Source: Ideonella sp. (GTDB lineage Bacteria > Pseudomonadota > Gammaproteobacteria > Burkholderiales > Burkholderiaceae_C). From it: a DNA stretch of 64,000 nt. The notes beneath the pieces were generated by a model. The model was not told where the DNA came from and ran no database searches. It was given only the letters and a program-made list of their open reading frames with translations. The translations under genes and the position numbers were made by a program. The stretch lies in NCBI GenBank assembly GCA_016721465.1, contig JADKIA010000015.1, positions 176,850 through 240,849 of the forward strand. The letters run 5' to 3'. Shown here in pieces: positions 49,596 to 57,671 of this stretch. Position 1 is the stretch's first letter. Each line of letters opens with the position of its first letter.

Positions 49596-50762
49596 TCAAG
49601 CGCAGGCGCCGGCGCGCCTCATTGCCTCGATTTCTTCTGCGCCCAGGCCCAGTTCCGCCAGCAGCTCGCCGGTGTGCTCGCCCAGCACCGTGCCGGCCGA
49701 AGGGGTGCGGGCAGGGGTGCGCGACAGGCGGGGTGCGGGGGCGGGTTGGCGTTGGCCGCTCACTTCGACAAATAGCCCCCGGGCGGCGTTGTGCGGGTGG
49801 GCGGCGGCTTCGTCGAAATCCAGCACCGGGGCGAAGCAGGCATCGGTGCCTTCCAGCCGCTCGCACCAGTAGGCGCGCGGCTGCTCGCGCAGGCGCGCGG
49901 CGACGCGGGCCTTCAGCGCCGGCCAGTCCTCCTGCCGGTGCTGGCGCTTCGGGTCGACGTCGTCCAGGCCCAGGCGCTGCATCAACTCGGCGTAGAAGGG
50001 CGGCTCGATCGCGCCCAGCGTCACGCACAGGCCGTCGGCGCATTCGAACACCTCGTAGAAAGGCGAGCCATTGAGGAAGAAGTTGCGCGCAGCGTCGTCC
50101 TTCCAGAAGCCCACCGCGCGCATCTGCTGGATGAGCCCACCCATGGCCGCGATGCCATCGACCATGGCCGCATCCACCACCTGGCCGCGGCCCGAGCGCT
50201 TCGCTTCGATCAGCGCGCAGGTCAGGCCGAAAAGCAGGAACATGGCGCCACCCGCCATGTCGCCCAGCAGCGTGGGCGGCACGACCGGCCGCTCGCCCGG
50301 ACGCCGCGAAGTGGCCATCGCGCCCGTGAGGGCCACATAGTTGATGTCGTGCCCGGCGGCCCGGGCCAGCGGCCCCTCCTGACCCCAGCCGGTGACGCGG
50401 CCGTAGACCAGCTTCGGATTGCGTGCGGCCACCGCCTCTGGCCCGAAGCCCAGGCGCTCCATCACGCCGGGCCGATAACCTTCTATGAGCGCGTCCGATC
50501 CTTGCACCAGGCGCCACAGCGCGGCGCGTGCCGATTCGTTCTTCAGGTCCAGCGCCAGCGAACGCTTGCCGCGCTGGCTGAACAGCCGCAGATTGCCGGG
50601 CCGCACCTCGGCGGCGCGATCGATGACGATCACGTCGGCGCCCATGTCGGCCAGCATCATGCCGGCGAAAGGGCCAGGGCCGATCCCGGCGAATTCGACG
50701 ATGCGGATGCCCGCCAGCGGGCCGGCGCTGGCGGAAGAGGGTCTTGAAGTCATGCCCGACAT
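49596..50762 (-). CDS. mcr: alpha-methylacyl-CoA racemase (CaiB/BaiF class III family)
   Basis: A 388-residue class III CoA-transferase-fold protein. AAGHDINYVALTGAM carries the racemase His, LGDMAGGAMFLL the Asp, and PFYEVFECADGLCVTLGAIE follows, a set that distinguishes alpha-methylacyl-CoA racemases from true transferases (which have Asp at a different place). The racemase sets the 25S configuration of the sterol side-chain acyl-CoA before beta-oxidation, so it points to sterol (not only androgen) use. It runs opposite to its neighbours. The start is ATG 50762, with ATG 50753 as alternative. CGGACGA (minus strand, 50795-50789) lies about 27 nt upstream. Confidence 0.87.
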   Translation of the reverse strand: MSGMTSRPSSASAGPLAGIRIVEFAGIGPGPFAGMMLADMGADVIVIDRAAEVRPGNLRLFSQRGKRSLALDLKNESARAALWRLVQGSDALIEGYRPGVMERLGFGPEAVAARNPKLVYGRVTGWGQEGPLARAAGHDINYVALTGAMATSRRPGERPVVPPTLLGDMAGGAMFLLFGLTCALIEAKRSGRGQVVDAAMVDGIAAMGGLIQQMRAVGFWKDDAARNFFLNGSPFYEVFECADGLCVTLGAIEPPFYAELMQRLGLDDVDPKRQHRQEDWPALKARVAARLREQPRAYWCERLEGTDACFAPVLDFDEAAAHPHNAARGLFVEVSGQRQPAPAPRLSRTPARTPSAGTVLGEHTGELLAELGLGAEEIEAMRRAGACA

Positions 50763-50838
50763 GCTGCCGACGCGAAGACGCTTCGGCCTCGTCCGTTTCA
50801 GGTAGGGCGGTGAGCCGGCCCCAACCGAACGGCCGTTG

Positions 50839-50892
50839 AGGTGATTGCTCTACACCGGCATGCCGACCCGAACGGATCAGGTGATTGCTCTA
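50839..50892 (+). repeat. 14-bp direct repeat 40 nt apart, upstream of the basic protein gene
   Basis: AGGTGATTGCTCTA occurs at 50839-50852 and 50879-50892, each preceded by CCGAACGG a few bases earlier. The spacing is close to four helix turns, as for paired operator sites. They lie 95-150 nt before ATG 50987. Confidence 0.55.
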
Positions 50893-50986
50893 AAGACCGT
50901 GCCTAGGATGGCTTCATCGCCGGTGACCCACAGTCCTCCGCACGATGTCCAAACCGATCCACGTTGACCAACACAGGAGTCCGCTC

Positions 50987-51541
50987 ATGTCCACGAAGAA
51001 AGCCGCCGCCCCCTTGCGCATCACCCGCACCGCCCGCCCGAAGGCGGCCGCACCGGCCAAGTCGGCCAAGGCGGTGTCCAAGAATGCAGCCAAGGCGCAG
51101 CCTGGGGCGGAGTTGAAGCGCCAGATCGACGGCGCCATCGGCAAGGTGCGTGAAACGTCGCGCGAGAACATGCTGCTCGGCCTGGGCGCGCTGTCCAAGC
51201 TGCGCCAGCAGCGCGAAGACCGCATGGCCGAACTGATCGCTGAAGGCAAGCGCATGGAACCCAAGGTCAAGAAGGCCCTCGACGACATGAAGGCCAAGCT
51301 GCAACCCAAGGGCGGCGCCAAGTTCGACCTCGGCAAGTTCAAGATGGACAAGCTCGATCTGGGCAGGTTCAAGCTCGACCGGTTCAAGTTCGACGCCAAG
51401 GCCTTCGACCGCCAGGCGATGCGCGCCAAGTTCGAAGAGCGCATGGCCGAGTCGCTGCACAAGATCGGCCTGCCCACGCGCAAAGAGGTCGAGGCGCTGT
51501 CCCGCAAGGTCGACAAGCTCGCGGCCCTGCAGCAGGCCTGA
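50987..51541 (+). CDS. basic Lys/Ala-rich protein, phasin- or PhaF-like
   Basis: A 184-residue protein. The N-terminus is Lys/Ala/Pro-rich like histone H1-type tails (KAAAPAKSAKAVSKNAAKA). The middle (LKRQIDGAIGKVRETSREN, then LSKLRQQREDRMAELIAEG) is helical like phasins. Then comes a repeat of the pattern [K/R]-F-x-[L/M/F]-D (KFDLGKFKMDKLDLGRFKLD), and a short coiled end. Phasins coat polyhydroxyalkanoate granules, and PhaF-type proteins also bind DNA; the two-part make-up fits that, but I cannot prove the family. AGGAG lies 7 nt before ATG 50987; a start 33 nt earlier has no such site. It is transcribed alone. Confidence 0.7.
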   Translation: MSTKKAAAPLRITRTARPKAAAPAKSAKAVSKNAAKAQPGAELKRQIDGAIGKVRETSRENMLLGLGALSKLRQQREDRMAELIAEGKRMEPKVKKALDDMKAKLQPKGGAKFDLGKFKMDKLDLGRFKLDRFKFDAKAFDRQAMRAKFEERMAESLHKIGLPTRKEVEALSRKVDKLAALQQA

Positions 51542-51616
51542 TCCGCGTCGGCCCACGCTGCGAACAACCCGCCGACCGACGTGCCGGCGCCCCGGGGCGA
51601 GACTGCGACGCCGGGC

Positions 51617-51705
51617 TCAGGTCGTCTGATCCGACAGCCCCGCGGTCACCGGCTTGGTGCCGGCGCTGTTGACCAGGATGCCCACGCGTCCGAACTGGGC
51701 GTCGT
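51617..51705 (-). pseudogene. short-chain dehydrogenase fragment
   Basis: On the minus strand a stretch of about 29 codons reads DDAQFGRVGILVNSAGTKPV and goes on to a TGA at 51617. FGRVxILVNxAG is the hallmark of an SDR around its NNAG motif. No Rossmann start or catalytic Tyr/Lys is nearby, so it is a relic about a tenth the length of an SDR gene. Confidence 0.5.
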
Positions 51706-51751
51706 CCGAATGGGGTAAGCCCGACCCATGGCCATCTGTCACCCTTGCGGC

Positions 51752-52957
51752 ATGGATACTTTCATCTTCGATCACGTGCGCACGCCGCGCGGCAAGGGCA
51801 AGGCCGACGGCAGCCTGCATGAAATCACCCCGGTCTGGCTGGCCAGCCGCCCGCTGGTGGCGCTGGCGCAGCGCAACGCACTCGACACCTCGCTCGTCGA
51901 GGAGGTGGTGATGGGCTGCGTCAGCCCGGTGGGCGAACAGGGCGGCAACATCGGCCGCATCGCGGTGCTGGCCGCCGACTGGCACCAGAGCGTGCCGGCC
52001 CTCTCCATCGACCGTGCCTGCGGCTCGGGGCTGGAGGCGGTGGCCTTCGCGGCCGGCAAGGTGATGTCGGGCCAGGCCGACCTGGCGGTGGGCGCCGGCG
52101 TCGAGAGCATGTCGCGCGTGCCCATGGGCAGCTCGGGCGGCGCCTGGGCGCAGGATCCGCAGATGTCGGCCAAGACCTCGTTCGTGATGCAGGGCATCTC
52201 GGCCGATCTGCTGGCCAGCCTGCAGGGCCAGAGCCGGCGTGACCTGGATGCCTATGGCGCCGAGAGCCACCGCCGCGCTGCGCAGGCCTGGGCCGAAGGG
52301 CGCTTCGCCCGCTCGGTGGTGCCGGTGCAAGACTTCATCGGCCTGACGCTGCTCGAGCGCGACGAGACCATCCGACCCGACACCACCGTCGAGAGCCTGG
52401 CCGCGCTCAAGCCGGCGTTCATCGAGATGGGCCGGCAGTACGGCTACGACAGCGTGGCGCTGCAGCGCTATCCGCAGCTCGAGAAGATCGAGCATGTGCA
52501 CCATGCCGGCAACTCCAGCGGCATCGTCGATGGCGCGGGCGCGGTGCTGGTGGGCAATGCCGCCGCCGCCGCCAAGACCGGCCTGAAGCCGCGGGCGCGC
52601 ATCCGCTCGTTCGCCGCCATCGGCTCCGAGCCGACGCTGATGCTCGACGGCCCGTCCGCCGCCGCCCGCCGCGCGCTGGCGCGGGCCGGCATGGCCCCGG
52701 GTGACATCGACCTGTGGGAGCTCAACGAGGCCTTCTCGTCGGTGGTGCTCACCTTCATGAGCGCGCTGGACGTGCCGCACGAGCGCATCAACGTCAACGG
52801 CGGGGCCATCGCCATGGGCCACCCACTGGGCGCCTCGGGCGCCATGATCCTGGGCACGGTGCTCGACGAGCTGGAGCGCAGCGGCAAGGGCACCGCGCTG
52901 GTGAGCCTGTGCGTGGCCGCCGGCATGGGCTCGGCGATGGTGATCGAGCGCGTCTGA
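51752..52957 (+). CDS. acetyl-CoA acyltransferase (thiolase, FadA/FadI type)
   Basis: A 401-residue thiolase. It has FDHVRTPRGKGKADGSLHEI, GCVSPVGEQGGNIGR, LSIDRACGSGLEAVAFAAGK with the nucleophilic Cys, NEAFSSVVLTF, GGAIAMGHPLGASGAM with the His and SLCVAAGMGSAMVIE with the second Cys. The opening matches thiolases that partner a FadB/FadJ-type multifunctional enzyme, which is indeed the next gene. ATG 51752 is chosen from similarity; ATG 51728 is also in frame. The pair probably shortens the steroid side chain or general fatty acyl-CoA. Confidence 0.87.
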   Translation: MDTFIFDHVRTPRGKGKADGSLHEITPVWLASRPLVALAQRNALDTSLVEEVVMGCVSPVGEQGGNIGRIAVLAADWHQSVPALSIDRACGSGLEAVAFAAGKVMSGQADLAVGAGVESMSRVPMGSSGGAWAQDPQMSAKTSFVMQGISADLLASLQGQSRRDLDAYGAESHRRAAQAWAEGRFARSVVPVQDFIGLTLLERDETIRPDTTVESLAALKPAFIEMGRQYGYDSVALQRYPQLEKIEHVHHAGNSSGIVDGAGAVLVGNAAAAAKTGLKPRARIRSFAAIGSEPTLMLDGPSAAARRALARAGMAPGDIDLWELNEAFSSVVLTFMSALDVPHERINVNGGAIAMGHPLGASGAMILGTVLDELERSGKGTALVSLCVAAGMGSAMVIERV

Positions 52958-52987
52958 GCGCCGGGTGTGACAACGCAAGAGATGAAC

Positions 52988-55183
52988 ATGACCCCCAATC
53001 CCGAAGTGATCCGGTGCGAGGTCGATGCGCAGGGCATCGCACTGCTGACGATCGACTACCCCGGCAAGACGATGAACGTGATCGACCAGGCGTTCATCGA
53101 CAGCCTGAATCGCTGCATCGACCGCGTGGCCGGCGATGCCGCGATCCGCGGCGCCATCGTCACCTCCGGCAAGGACGCCTTCGTCGCCGGGGCCGACCTG
53201 ATGGCGATGGAAGCCAACCTGGACAACACCGCCGACGATGCGCTGCCGGTGCTGTTCGAGAAATACGGATCACTGTCGCGCGTTTACCGCCGCCTGGAGA
53301 CCTGCGGCAAGCCGGTCGTCGCGGCGATCAACGGCACCGCGATGGGCGGCGGATTCGAGCTGGCGCTGGCCTGCCACCACCGCGTTTTGGCCGATGTGCC
53401 CAGTGCGGTGGTCGGCCTGCCCGAGGTGCAGGTGGGCCTGCTGCCCGGCGCCGGCGGCACCCAGCGCCTGCCCCGCCTCATCGGTGTGCAGGCGGCGATG
53501 CCCTGGCTGATGGAAGGCAAGCACGCCTCGCCGGCGCAGGCGCTCAAGGCCGGCATGGTGCATGCGCTGGCCGCGCCGGCCGATCTGCTGGCCACTGCAC
53601 GCCAGTGGCTGCTCGATGCGCCGAAATCGGTGCAGCCCTGGGACGAGAAGGGCTTCAAGATCCCCGGTGGCACGGCGCTCGATCCGCGCGTGGCGCCGGC
53701 CTTCGTGGTCGGCAACACCATGGTGCTGGCCAACACCTGCCAGAACCTGCCCGCGCCGCTGGCGATCCAGAGCTGCCTGTACGAAGGCTCGCTGCTGCCC
53801 ATCGACAAGGCGCTGCGGGTGGAGACCAAGTACCTGATGACGGCGGCGCGCGGGCCGGTCTCGCGCGGCATGATCCGCACCCTGTTCGTCAACAAGACCA
53901 AGGCCGAGAAGGGCCTGCACCGGCCGGCCGGCTTCGAGCCGTTCAGGTGCCGCAGGCTGGGCATGATCGGCGCCGGCATGATGGGCGGCGGCATCGCGCT
54001 CACCGCGGCGCAGCGCGGCATCGATGTGGTGCTGCTCGATCGCGACCAGGCGGCTGCCGACAAGGGCAAGGCCTATGCCGAGAAGGCCCTGGCCAAGCAG
54101 GTGGAGCGCGGCCGCATGGCCGCCGACCGGCGCGACGCCATCCTGGCGCGCATCACCCCCGCCACCGACTACGAGCTGCTGCGCGATGCCGACATGGTGG
54201 TCGAGGCGGTGTTCGAAGACCGTGCGGTCAAGGCCGAGGTCACCAAGCGGCTCGACGCGGTGCTGCCCGAGACCTGCGTGCTGGCCAGCAACACCTCGGC
54301 GCTGCCGATCTCGCTGCTGGCTAAGGCCAGCGCGCGGCCGGCGCGCTTCATCGGCCTGCACTTCTTCTCGCCGGCCGACAAGATGCCGCTGGTGGAAGTG
54401 ATCCGCGGCCGCGACACCAGCGATGCCACGCTGGCCCAGGCGCTGGATTTCGTGGCGCAACTGAAGAAGACGCCGATCGTCGTCAACGATGCGCGCGGCT
54501 TCTTCACCAGCCGCTTCATTGGCGCCTTCATCGACGACGCGATCGGCATGGTGGCCGAGGGCGTCAACCCGGCCCTCGTCGACAACTGCGCGCGCTTTGC
54601 CGGCATGCCGGTGGGCCCGCTGGCCATCACCGATGAGCTCTCGATCGAGCTGTCGGTGCACGCCGGCCAGGCGCAGCAGAAGGAGTTCCCCGACCAGTAC
54701 AAGCCGGGCCGCTCGGTGCCGGTGCTCGAGGCGCTGTACGCGCAGGGCCGGCTGGGCAAGAAGGTGGGCAAGGGCTTCTACGACCACGATCTGGCCGGCG
54801 AGGGCTGGGGCAAGCGCCTCTGGCCCGGACTGGCGGCGCTGTATCCACCCCAGGCCTCGCAACCCAGCCCGCACGACCTGAAACAGCGCATCCTGTACGT
54901 GCAGGCGCTGGAGGCGGCCAAGGCCATGCAGGAGGGCGTGCTGCTCGCACCGGCCGATGGCGACATCGGCGCCATCCTCGGCGTGGGCTTTCCGGCCTAC
55001 ACCGGCGGGCCGTTCTGCTTCATCGACGGCATCGGCCTGCCGGCCTTCGTGGCCGAGGCCGACCGGCTGGCCGACCGCTTCGGCGAGCACCTGCGCCCCT
55101 GCGCGCTGCTGCGCGAGATGGCGGCCCGGGGCCAGACCTTCTATGGCCGCACGGCCCGGCCCATGGCAGCGACCGCCGCATGA
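52988..55183 (+). CDS. multifunctional enoyl-CoA hydratase / 3-hydroxyacyl-CoA dehydrogenase (FadB/FadJ-like)
   Basis: A 731-residue fusion. The N-terminal crotonase (1-~200) has GKDAFVAGADLMAM and GTAMGGGFELALACHHRVLA, with Glu in the following LPEVQVGLLPGAGGTQRLP. The dehydrogenase part has LGMIGAGMMGGGIALTAAQR (NAD loop, near 325), VVEAVFED, SNTSALPISLLA and HFFSPADKMPLVEVI with the catalytic His. It ends with the helical HAD domain (VGKGFYDHD; GFPAYTGGPF). Both active sites are intact. ATG 52988 is used since AAGAG lies 6 nt before it; ATG 52982 and GTG 52967 are possible. It is overlapped (ATGA) by the fused ACAD gene. Confidence 0.9.
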   Translation: MTPNPEVIRCEVDAQGIALLTIDYPGKTMNVIDQAFIDSLNRCIDRVAGDAAIRGAIVTSGKDAFVAGADLMAMEANLDNTADDALPVLFEKYGSLSRVYRRLETCGKPVVAAINGTAMGGGFELALACHHRVLADVPSAVVGLPEVQVGLLPGAGGTQRLPRLIGVQAAMPWLMEGKHASPAQALKAGMVHALAAPADLLATARQWLLDAPKSVQPWDEKGFKIPGGTALDPRVAPAFVVGNTMVLANTCQNLPAPLAIQSCLYEGSLLPIDKALRVETKYLMTAARGPVSRGMIRTLFVNKTKAEKGLHRPAGFEPFRCRRLGMIGAGMMGGGIALTAAQRGIDVVLLDRDQAAADKGKAYAEKALAKQVERGRMAADRRDAILARITPATDYELLRDADMVVEAVFEDRAVKAEVTKRLDAVLPETCVLASNTSALPISLLAKASARPARFIGLHFFSPADKMPLVEVIRGRDTSDATLAQALDFVAQLKKTPIVVNDARGFFTSRFIGAFIDDAIGMVAEGVNPALVDNCARFAGMPVGPLAITDELSIELSVHAGQAQQKEFPDQYKPGRSVPVLEALYAQGRLGKKVGKGFYDHDLAGEGWGKRLWPGLAALYPPQASQPSPHDLKQRILYVQALEAAKAMQEGVLLAPADGDIGAILGVGFPAYTGGPFCFIDGIGLPAFVAEADRLADRFGEHLRPCALLREMAARGQTFYGRTARPMAATAA

Positions 55184-57627
55184 ACTTCGACTTCTCCGAC
55201 GAGCAGCTGATGCTGCGCGACGAGGTGCGCAAGTACCTGGTCAACGAATCGCCCCTGAAGGCCGCCCGCGCGCTGCTGGAGCACGGCGGCACGCACGATG
55301 CCGCTGTGTGGCAGGGCCTGGCCGATCTGGGCGTGACCGCGCTGATGCTGCCCGAGGCGGCCGGCGGCATCGGCCTGGGCGCACTGGAGCTTTGCGTGGT
55401 GGCCGAGGAGGTGGGCCGGCAGCTGAGCCCGGTGCCGCTGGCCTCGACGCTGTACCTCGCTGCGCAGGTGGTGCTGCTGGGCGGCACGGAGGCGCAGCAG
55501 CTGCAGTGGCTGGCGCCGGTGGCCGGCGGGGCCATCGGGGCCTTTGCGGCGCCGCTGGACGGCATCGCGGAGGTCGCACGTTTTCCGCGTTATGTCGGCG
55601 GCCGACTCCAAGGCGATGTGGCGCTGGTGGCCGATGGCCTGGCGGCGCAATGGGCCGTGGTGCTGGCGGCCACCGAGACCGGACAGCCGCTGTGGGTGGT
55701 GAGCGCGCTGACCGAGGGCCTCTCGCGCCGGGCGCTGCGCACGCTGGATGCCGCCAAGCCGTTCGCGGGCTGGCGCTTCGACGGCACGCCGGCCGAGCCG
55801 CTGGCGGCGCAGGCCGGGCCGGGTGCGCCCGCGCTGCAGCTGCTGGAGCGCGTGCGCGACCGCGCCGCGGTGTTGCTGGCCTTCGAGCAACTGGGCGCGG
55901 CCGATGCCGCGCTGGAAATGGCCGCGGCCTATGCCCGTGAGCGCAAGGCCTTCGGTCGCACCATCGGCTCGTACCAGGGCATCAAGCACAAGCTGGCCGA
56001 CCTGTTCAATGCCAACCAGTTGGCGAGGGTTCACTGCTACTACGGCGCTTGGGCGCTGGCGATGGACGCCGCCCTGCCCGAGGGCGCGCGCGAACTGCCC
56101 GCAGGTGCTGCCGCGGCGCGGGTGAGCGCTGCGCAGGCGGCCACCCAGGCCGCGCACGAGGGCCTGCATGTGCACGGCGGCATGGGCGTCACCTGGGAGA
56201 TGGATTGCCACCTGTTCATGCGCCGGGCGCGCCAGCAGGCGGTGATGCTGGGGCACGAGCACCAATGGCGCGAGCGCCTGGCGGCCGAGCTGGAGGCCCT
56301 GCTCGATCGGCCCGAGGTGCACAGCCACCGCGAGGTGACTGGCGTGCCCGCCGTGCCCGCCGCGGAGAACAACGAGGCGCCGGCGGTCTCGATGGACTTC
56401 GACGATTCGCCGGCCGAGGCCGCGTTTCGCGCCGAGTGCCGCGCCTGGCTGGCCGCCAATGCCGAACCCAAGGCGCGGCCCGATGCGCTGTTCGGCGCCG
56501 ATCTATCGCCGGCGCAGCGCATGCAGGCCGCGCGCGACTGGCAAGACCGCAAAGCCGCCGCTGGCTTTGGCGCCATCACCTGGCCGCAGGCCGTGGGCGG
56601 GCGCGGCGGCACGCCGATCCAGGAGCTGATCTGGCGCCAGGAGGAGGGCCATTTCAATGTGCCCACCGGCGTGTTCAACGTCAGCCTGGGCATGGTCATG
56701 CCCTCGGTGATGGCGCATGCCACGCCGGCCGTGCGTGAGGCGCATGTGTCGCCGGCGCTGCACGGCGATCACCTGTGGTGCCAGCTGCTCAGCGAGCCGG
56801 GGGCAGGCTCCGACCTCGGCATGGTGCGCACCCGCGCCGAGCGCTGCACCGATGGGCGCGAAGGCTGGCTGCTCAACGGCCAGAAGGTCTGGACCTCGCT
56901 CGCCCAGTTTGCGCAATATGGGCTGGTGCTGGCGCGCACCGATCCGGGCGTGCCCAAGTTCGAAGGCCTGACCACCTTCTTCATCGACATGGCCAGCCTG
57001 GGGGTGAGCGTGCGGCCGATCCGCCAGATCAGCGGCGAGGCCGAGTTCAACGAGGTGTTTCTCGAGAACGTCTTCGTGCCCGACACCCAGCGCGTCGGCG
57101 CCGAGGGCGCGGGCTGGAAGGTCACCCTCACCGGGCTGATGAGCGAGCGCTTGTCGATCGGCGGCGTGCTGCCGCCCGAGCTGTGGCGCATGCTGGCGCA
57201 GATGCTGCGCGACACGCCGTTCCAGGGCGCCGCCGCGTTGCGCGACGGCCGCTGGCGCGAGCGCCTGGCCGACCTGTACCTGGCCGCGCAGGGCCTGTGG
57301 CTGCTGCAGTGCCGCGCGCTCACCGCGCTGGGCAAGGGCCGCGAGCCGGGGCCCGAGATGAGCGGCGCCAAGAACCTGGCCGCGCACACGGTGCAGAGCT
57401 TCGCCCGCCTGGCCATCGACCTGCAGGGCCCGCGCGGCGTGCTGGCCGCGGCCGAACTGGGCGAGCAGTTCGCGCTGGTCGAGCGGCTGTGGTTCGGCGC
57501 GGCCGGCATGCGCATCGCCGGCGGCACCGACGAGATCGTCAAGAACAGCATCGGCGAGCGGGTGCTCGGCCTGGCCGGCGAGCCGCGCACCGACAAGGGT
57601 GTGCCGTTCAGCCAACTGTCGACCTGA
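55180..57627 (+). CDS. fused double acyl-CoA dehydrogenase (second copy of the architecture)
   Basis: An 815-residue fusion with the same layout as at 35368: a partner-type ACAD first (about 1-385; YARERKAFGRTIGSYQGIKH, VHGGMGVTWEMDCHLFMRRA), a linker with VPAVPAAENNEAPA, then a full FAD-type ACAD (about 405-815; CQLLSEPGAGSDLGMVRTRA, NGQKVWTSLAQ, AGGTDEIVKNSIGERVLGL). The pair is probably a fused ChsE1-ChsE2-type enzyme for a side-chain acyl-CoA, given its neighbours (thiolase, FadB/J, racemase, ChsH-like hydratase). ATG 55180 overlaps the preceding stop. It is the last gene of the steroid region in this window. Confidence 0.9.
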   Translation: MNFDFSDEQLMLRDEVRKYLVNESPLKAARALLEHGGTHDAAVWQGLADLGVTALMLPEAAGGIGLGALELCVVAEEVGRQLSPVPLASTLYLAAQVVLLGGTEAQQLQWLAPVAGGAIGAFAAPLDGIAEVARFPRYVGGRLQGDVALVADGLAAQWAVVLAATETGQPLWVVSALTEGLSRRALRTLDAAKPFAGWRFDGTPAEPLAAQAGPGAPALQLLERVRDRAAVLLAFEQLGAADAALEMAAAYARERKAFGRTIGSYQGIKHKLADLFNANQLARVHCYYGAWALAMDAALPEGARELPAGAAAARVSAAQAATQAAHEGLHVHGGMGVTWEMDCHLFMRRARQQAVMLGHEHQWRERLAAELEALLDRPEVHSHREVTGVPAVPAAENNEAPAVSMDFDDSPAEAAFRAECRAWLAANAEPKARPDALFGADLSPAQRMQAARDWQDRKAAAGFGAITWPQAVGGRGGTPIQELIWRQEEGHFNVPTGVFNVSLGMVMPSVMAHATPAVREAHVSPALHGDHLWCQLLSEPGAGSDLGMVRTRAERCTDGREGWLLNGQKVWTSLAQFAQYGLVLARTDPGVPKFEGLTTFFIDMASLGVSVRPIRQISGEAEFNEVFLENVFVPDTQRVGAEGAGWKVTLTGLMSERLSIGGVLPPELWRMLAQMLRDTPFQGAAALRDGRWRERLADLYLAAQGLWLLQCRALTALGKGREPGPEMSGAKNLAAHTVQSFARLAIDLQGPRGVLAAAELGEQFALVERLWFGAAGMRIAGGTDEIVKNSIGERVLGLAGEPRTDKGVPFSQLST

Positions 57628-57671
57628 GCGGATGGCGATGCCACGCGCCGGGCGAGGCGCACCCAGGCCGA

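Noticed and set aside
49174..49872. Open reading frames across the twin stem-loop elements
   Set aside because: They arise from the repeats themselves (translations repeat VSPVAL and poly-Pro pieces), have no ribosome site and no match to a known family.
51702..51708. TCGTCCG as a further operator of the CGGACGATG family
   Set aside because: It falls within the coding relic of the SDR fragment (codons DD in DDAQFGR), so coding origin explains it.
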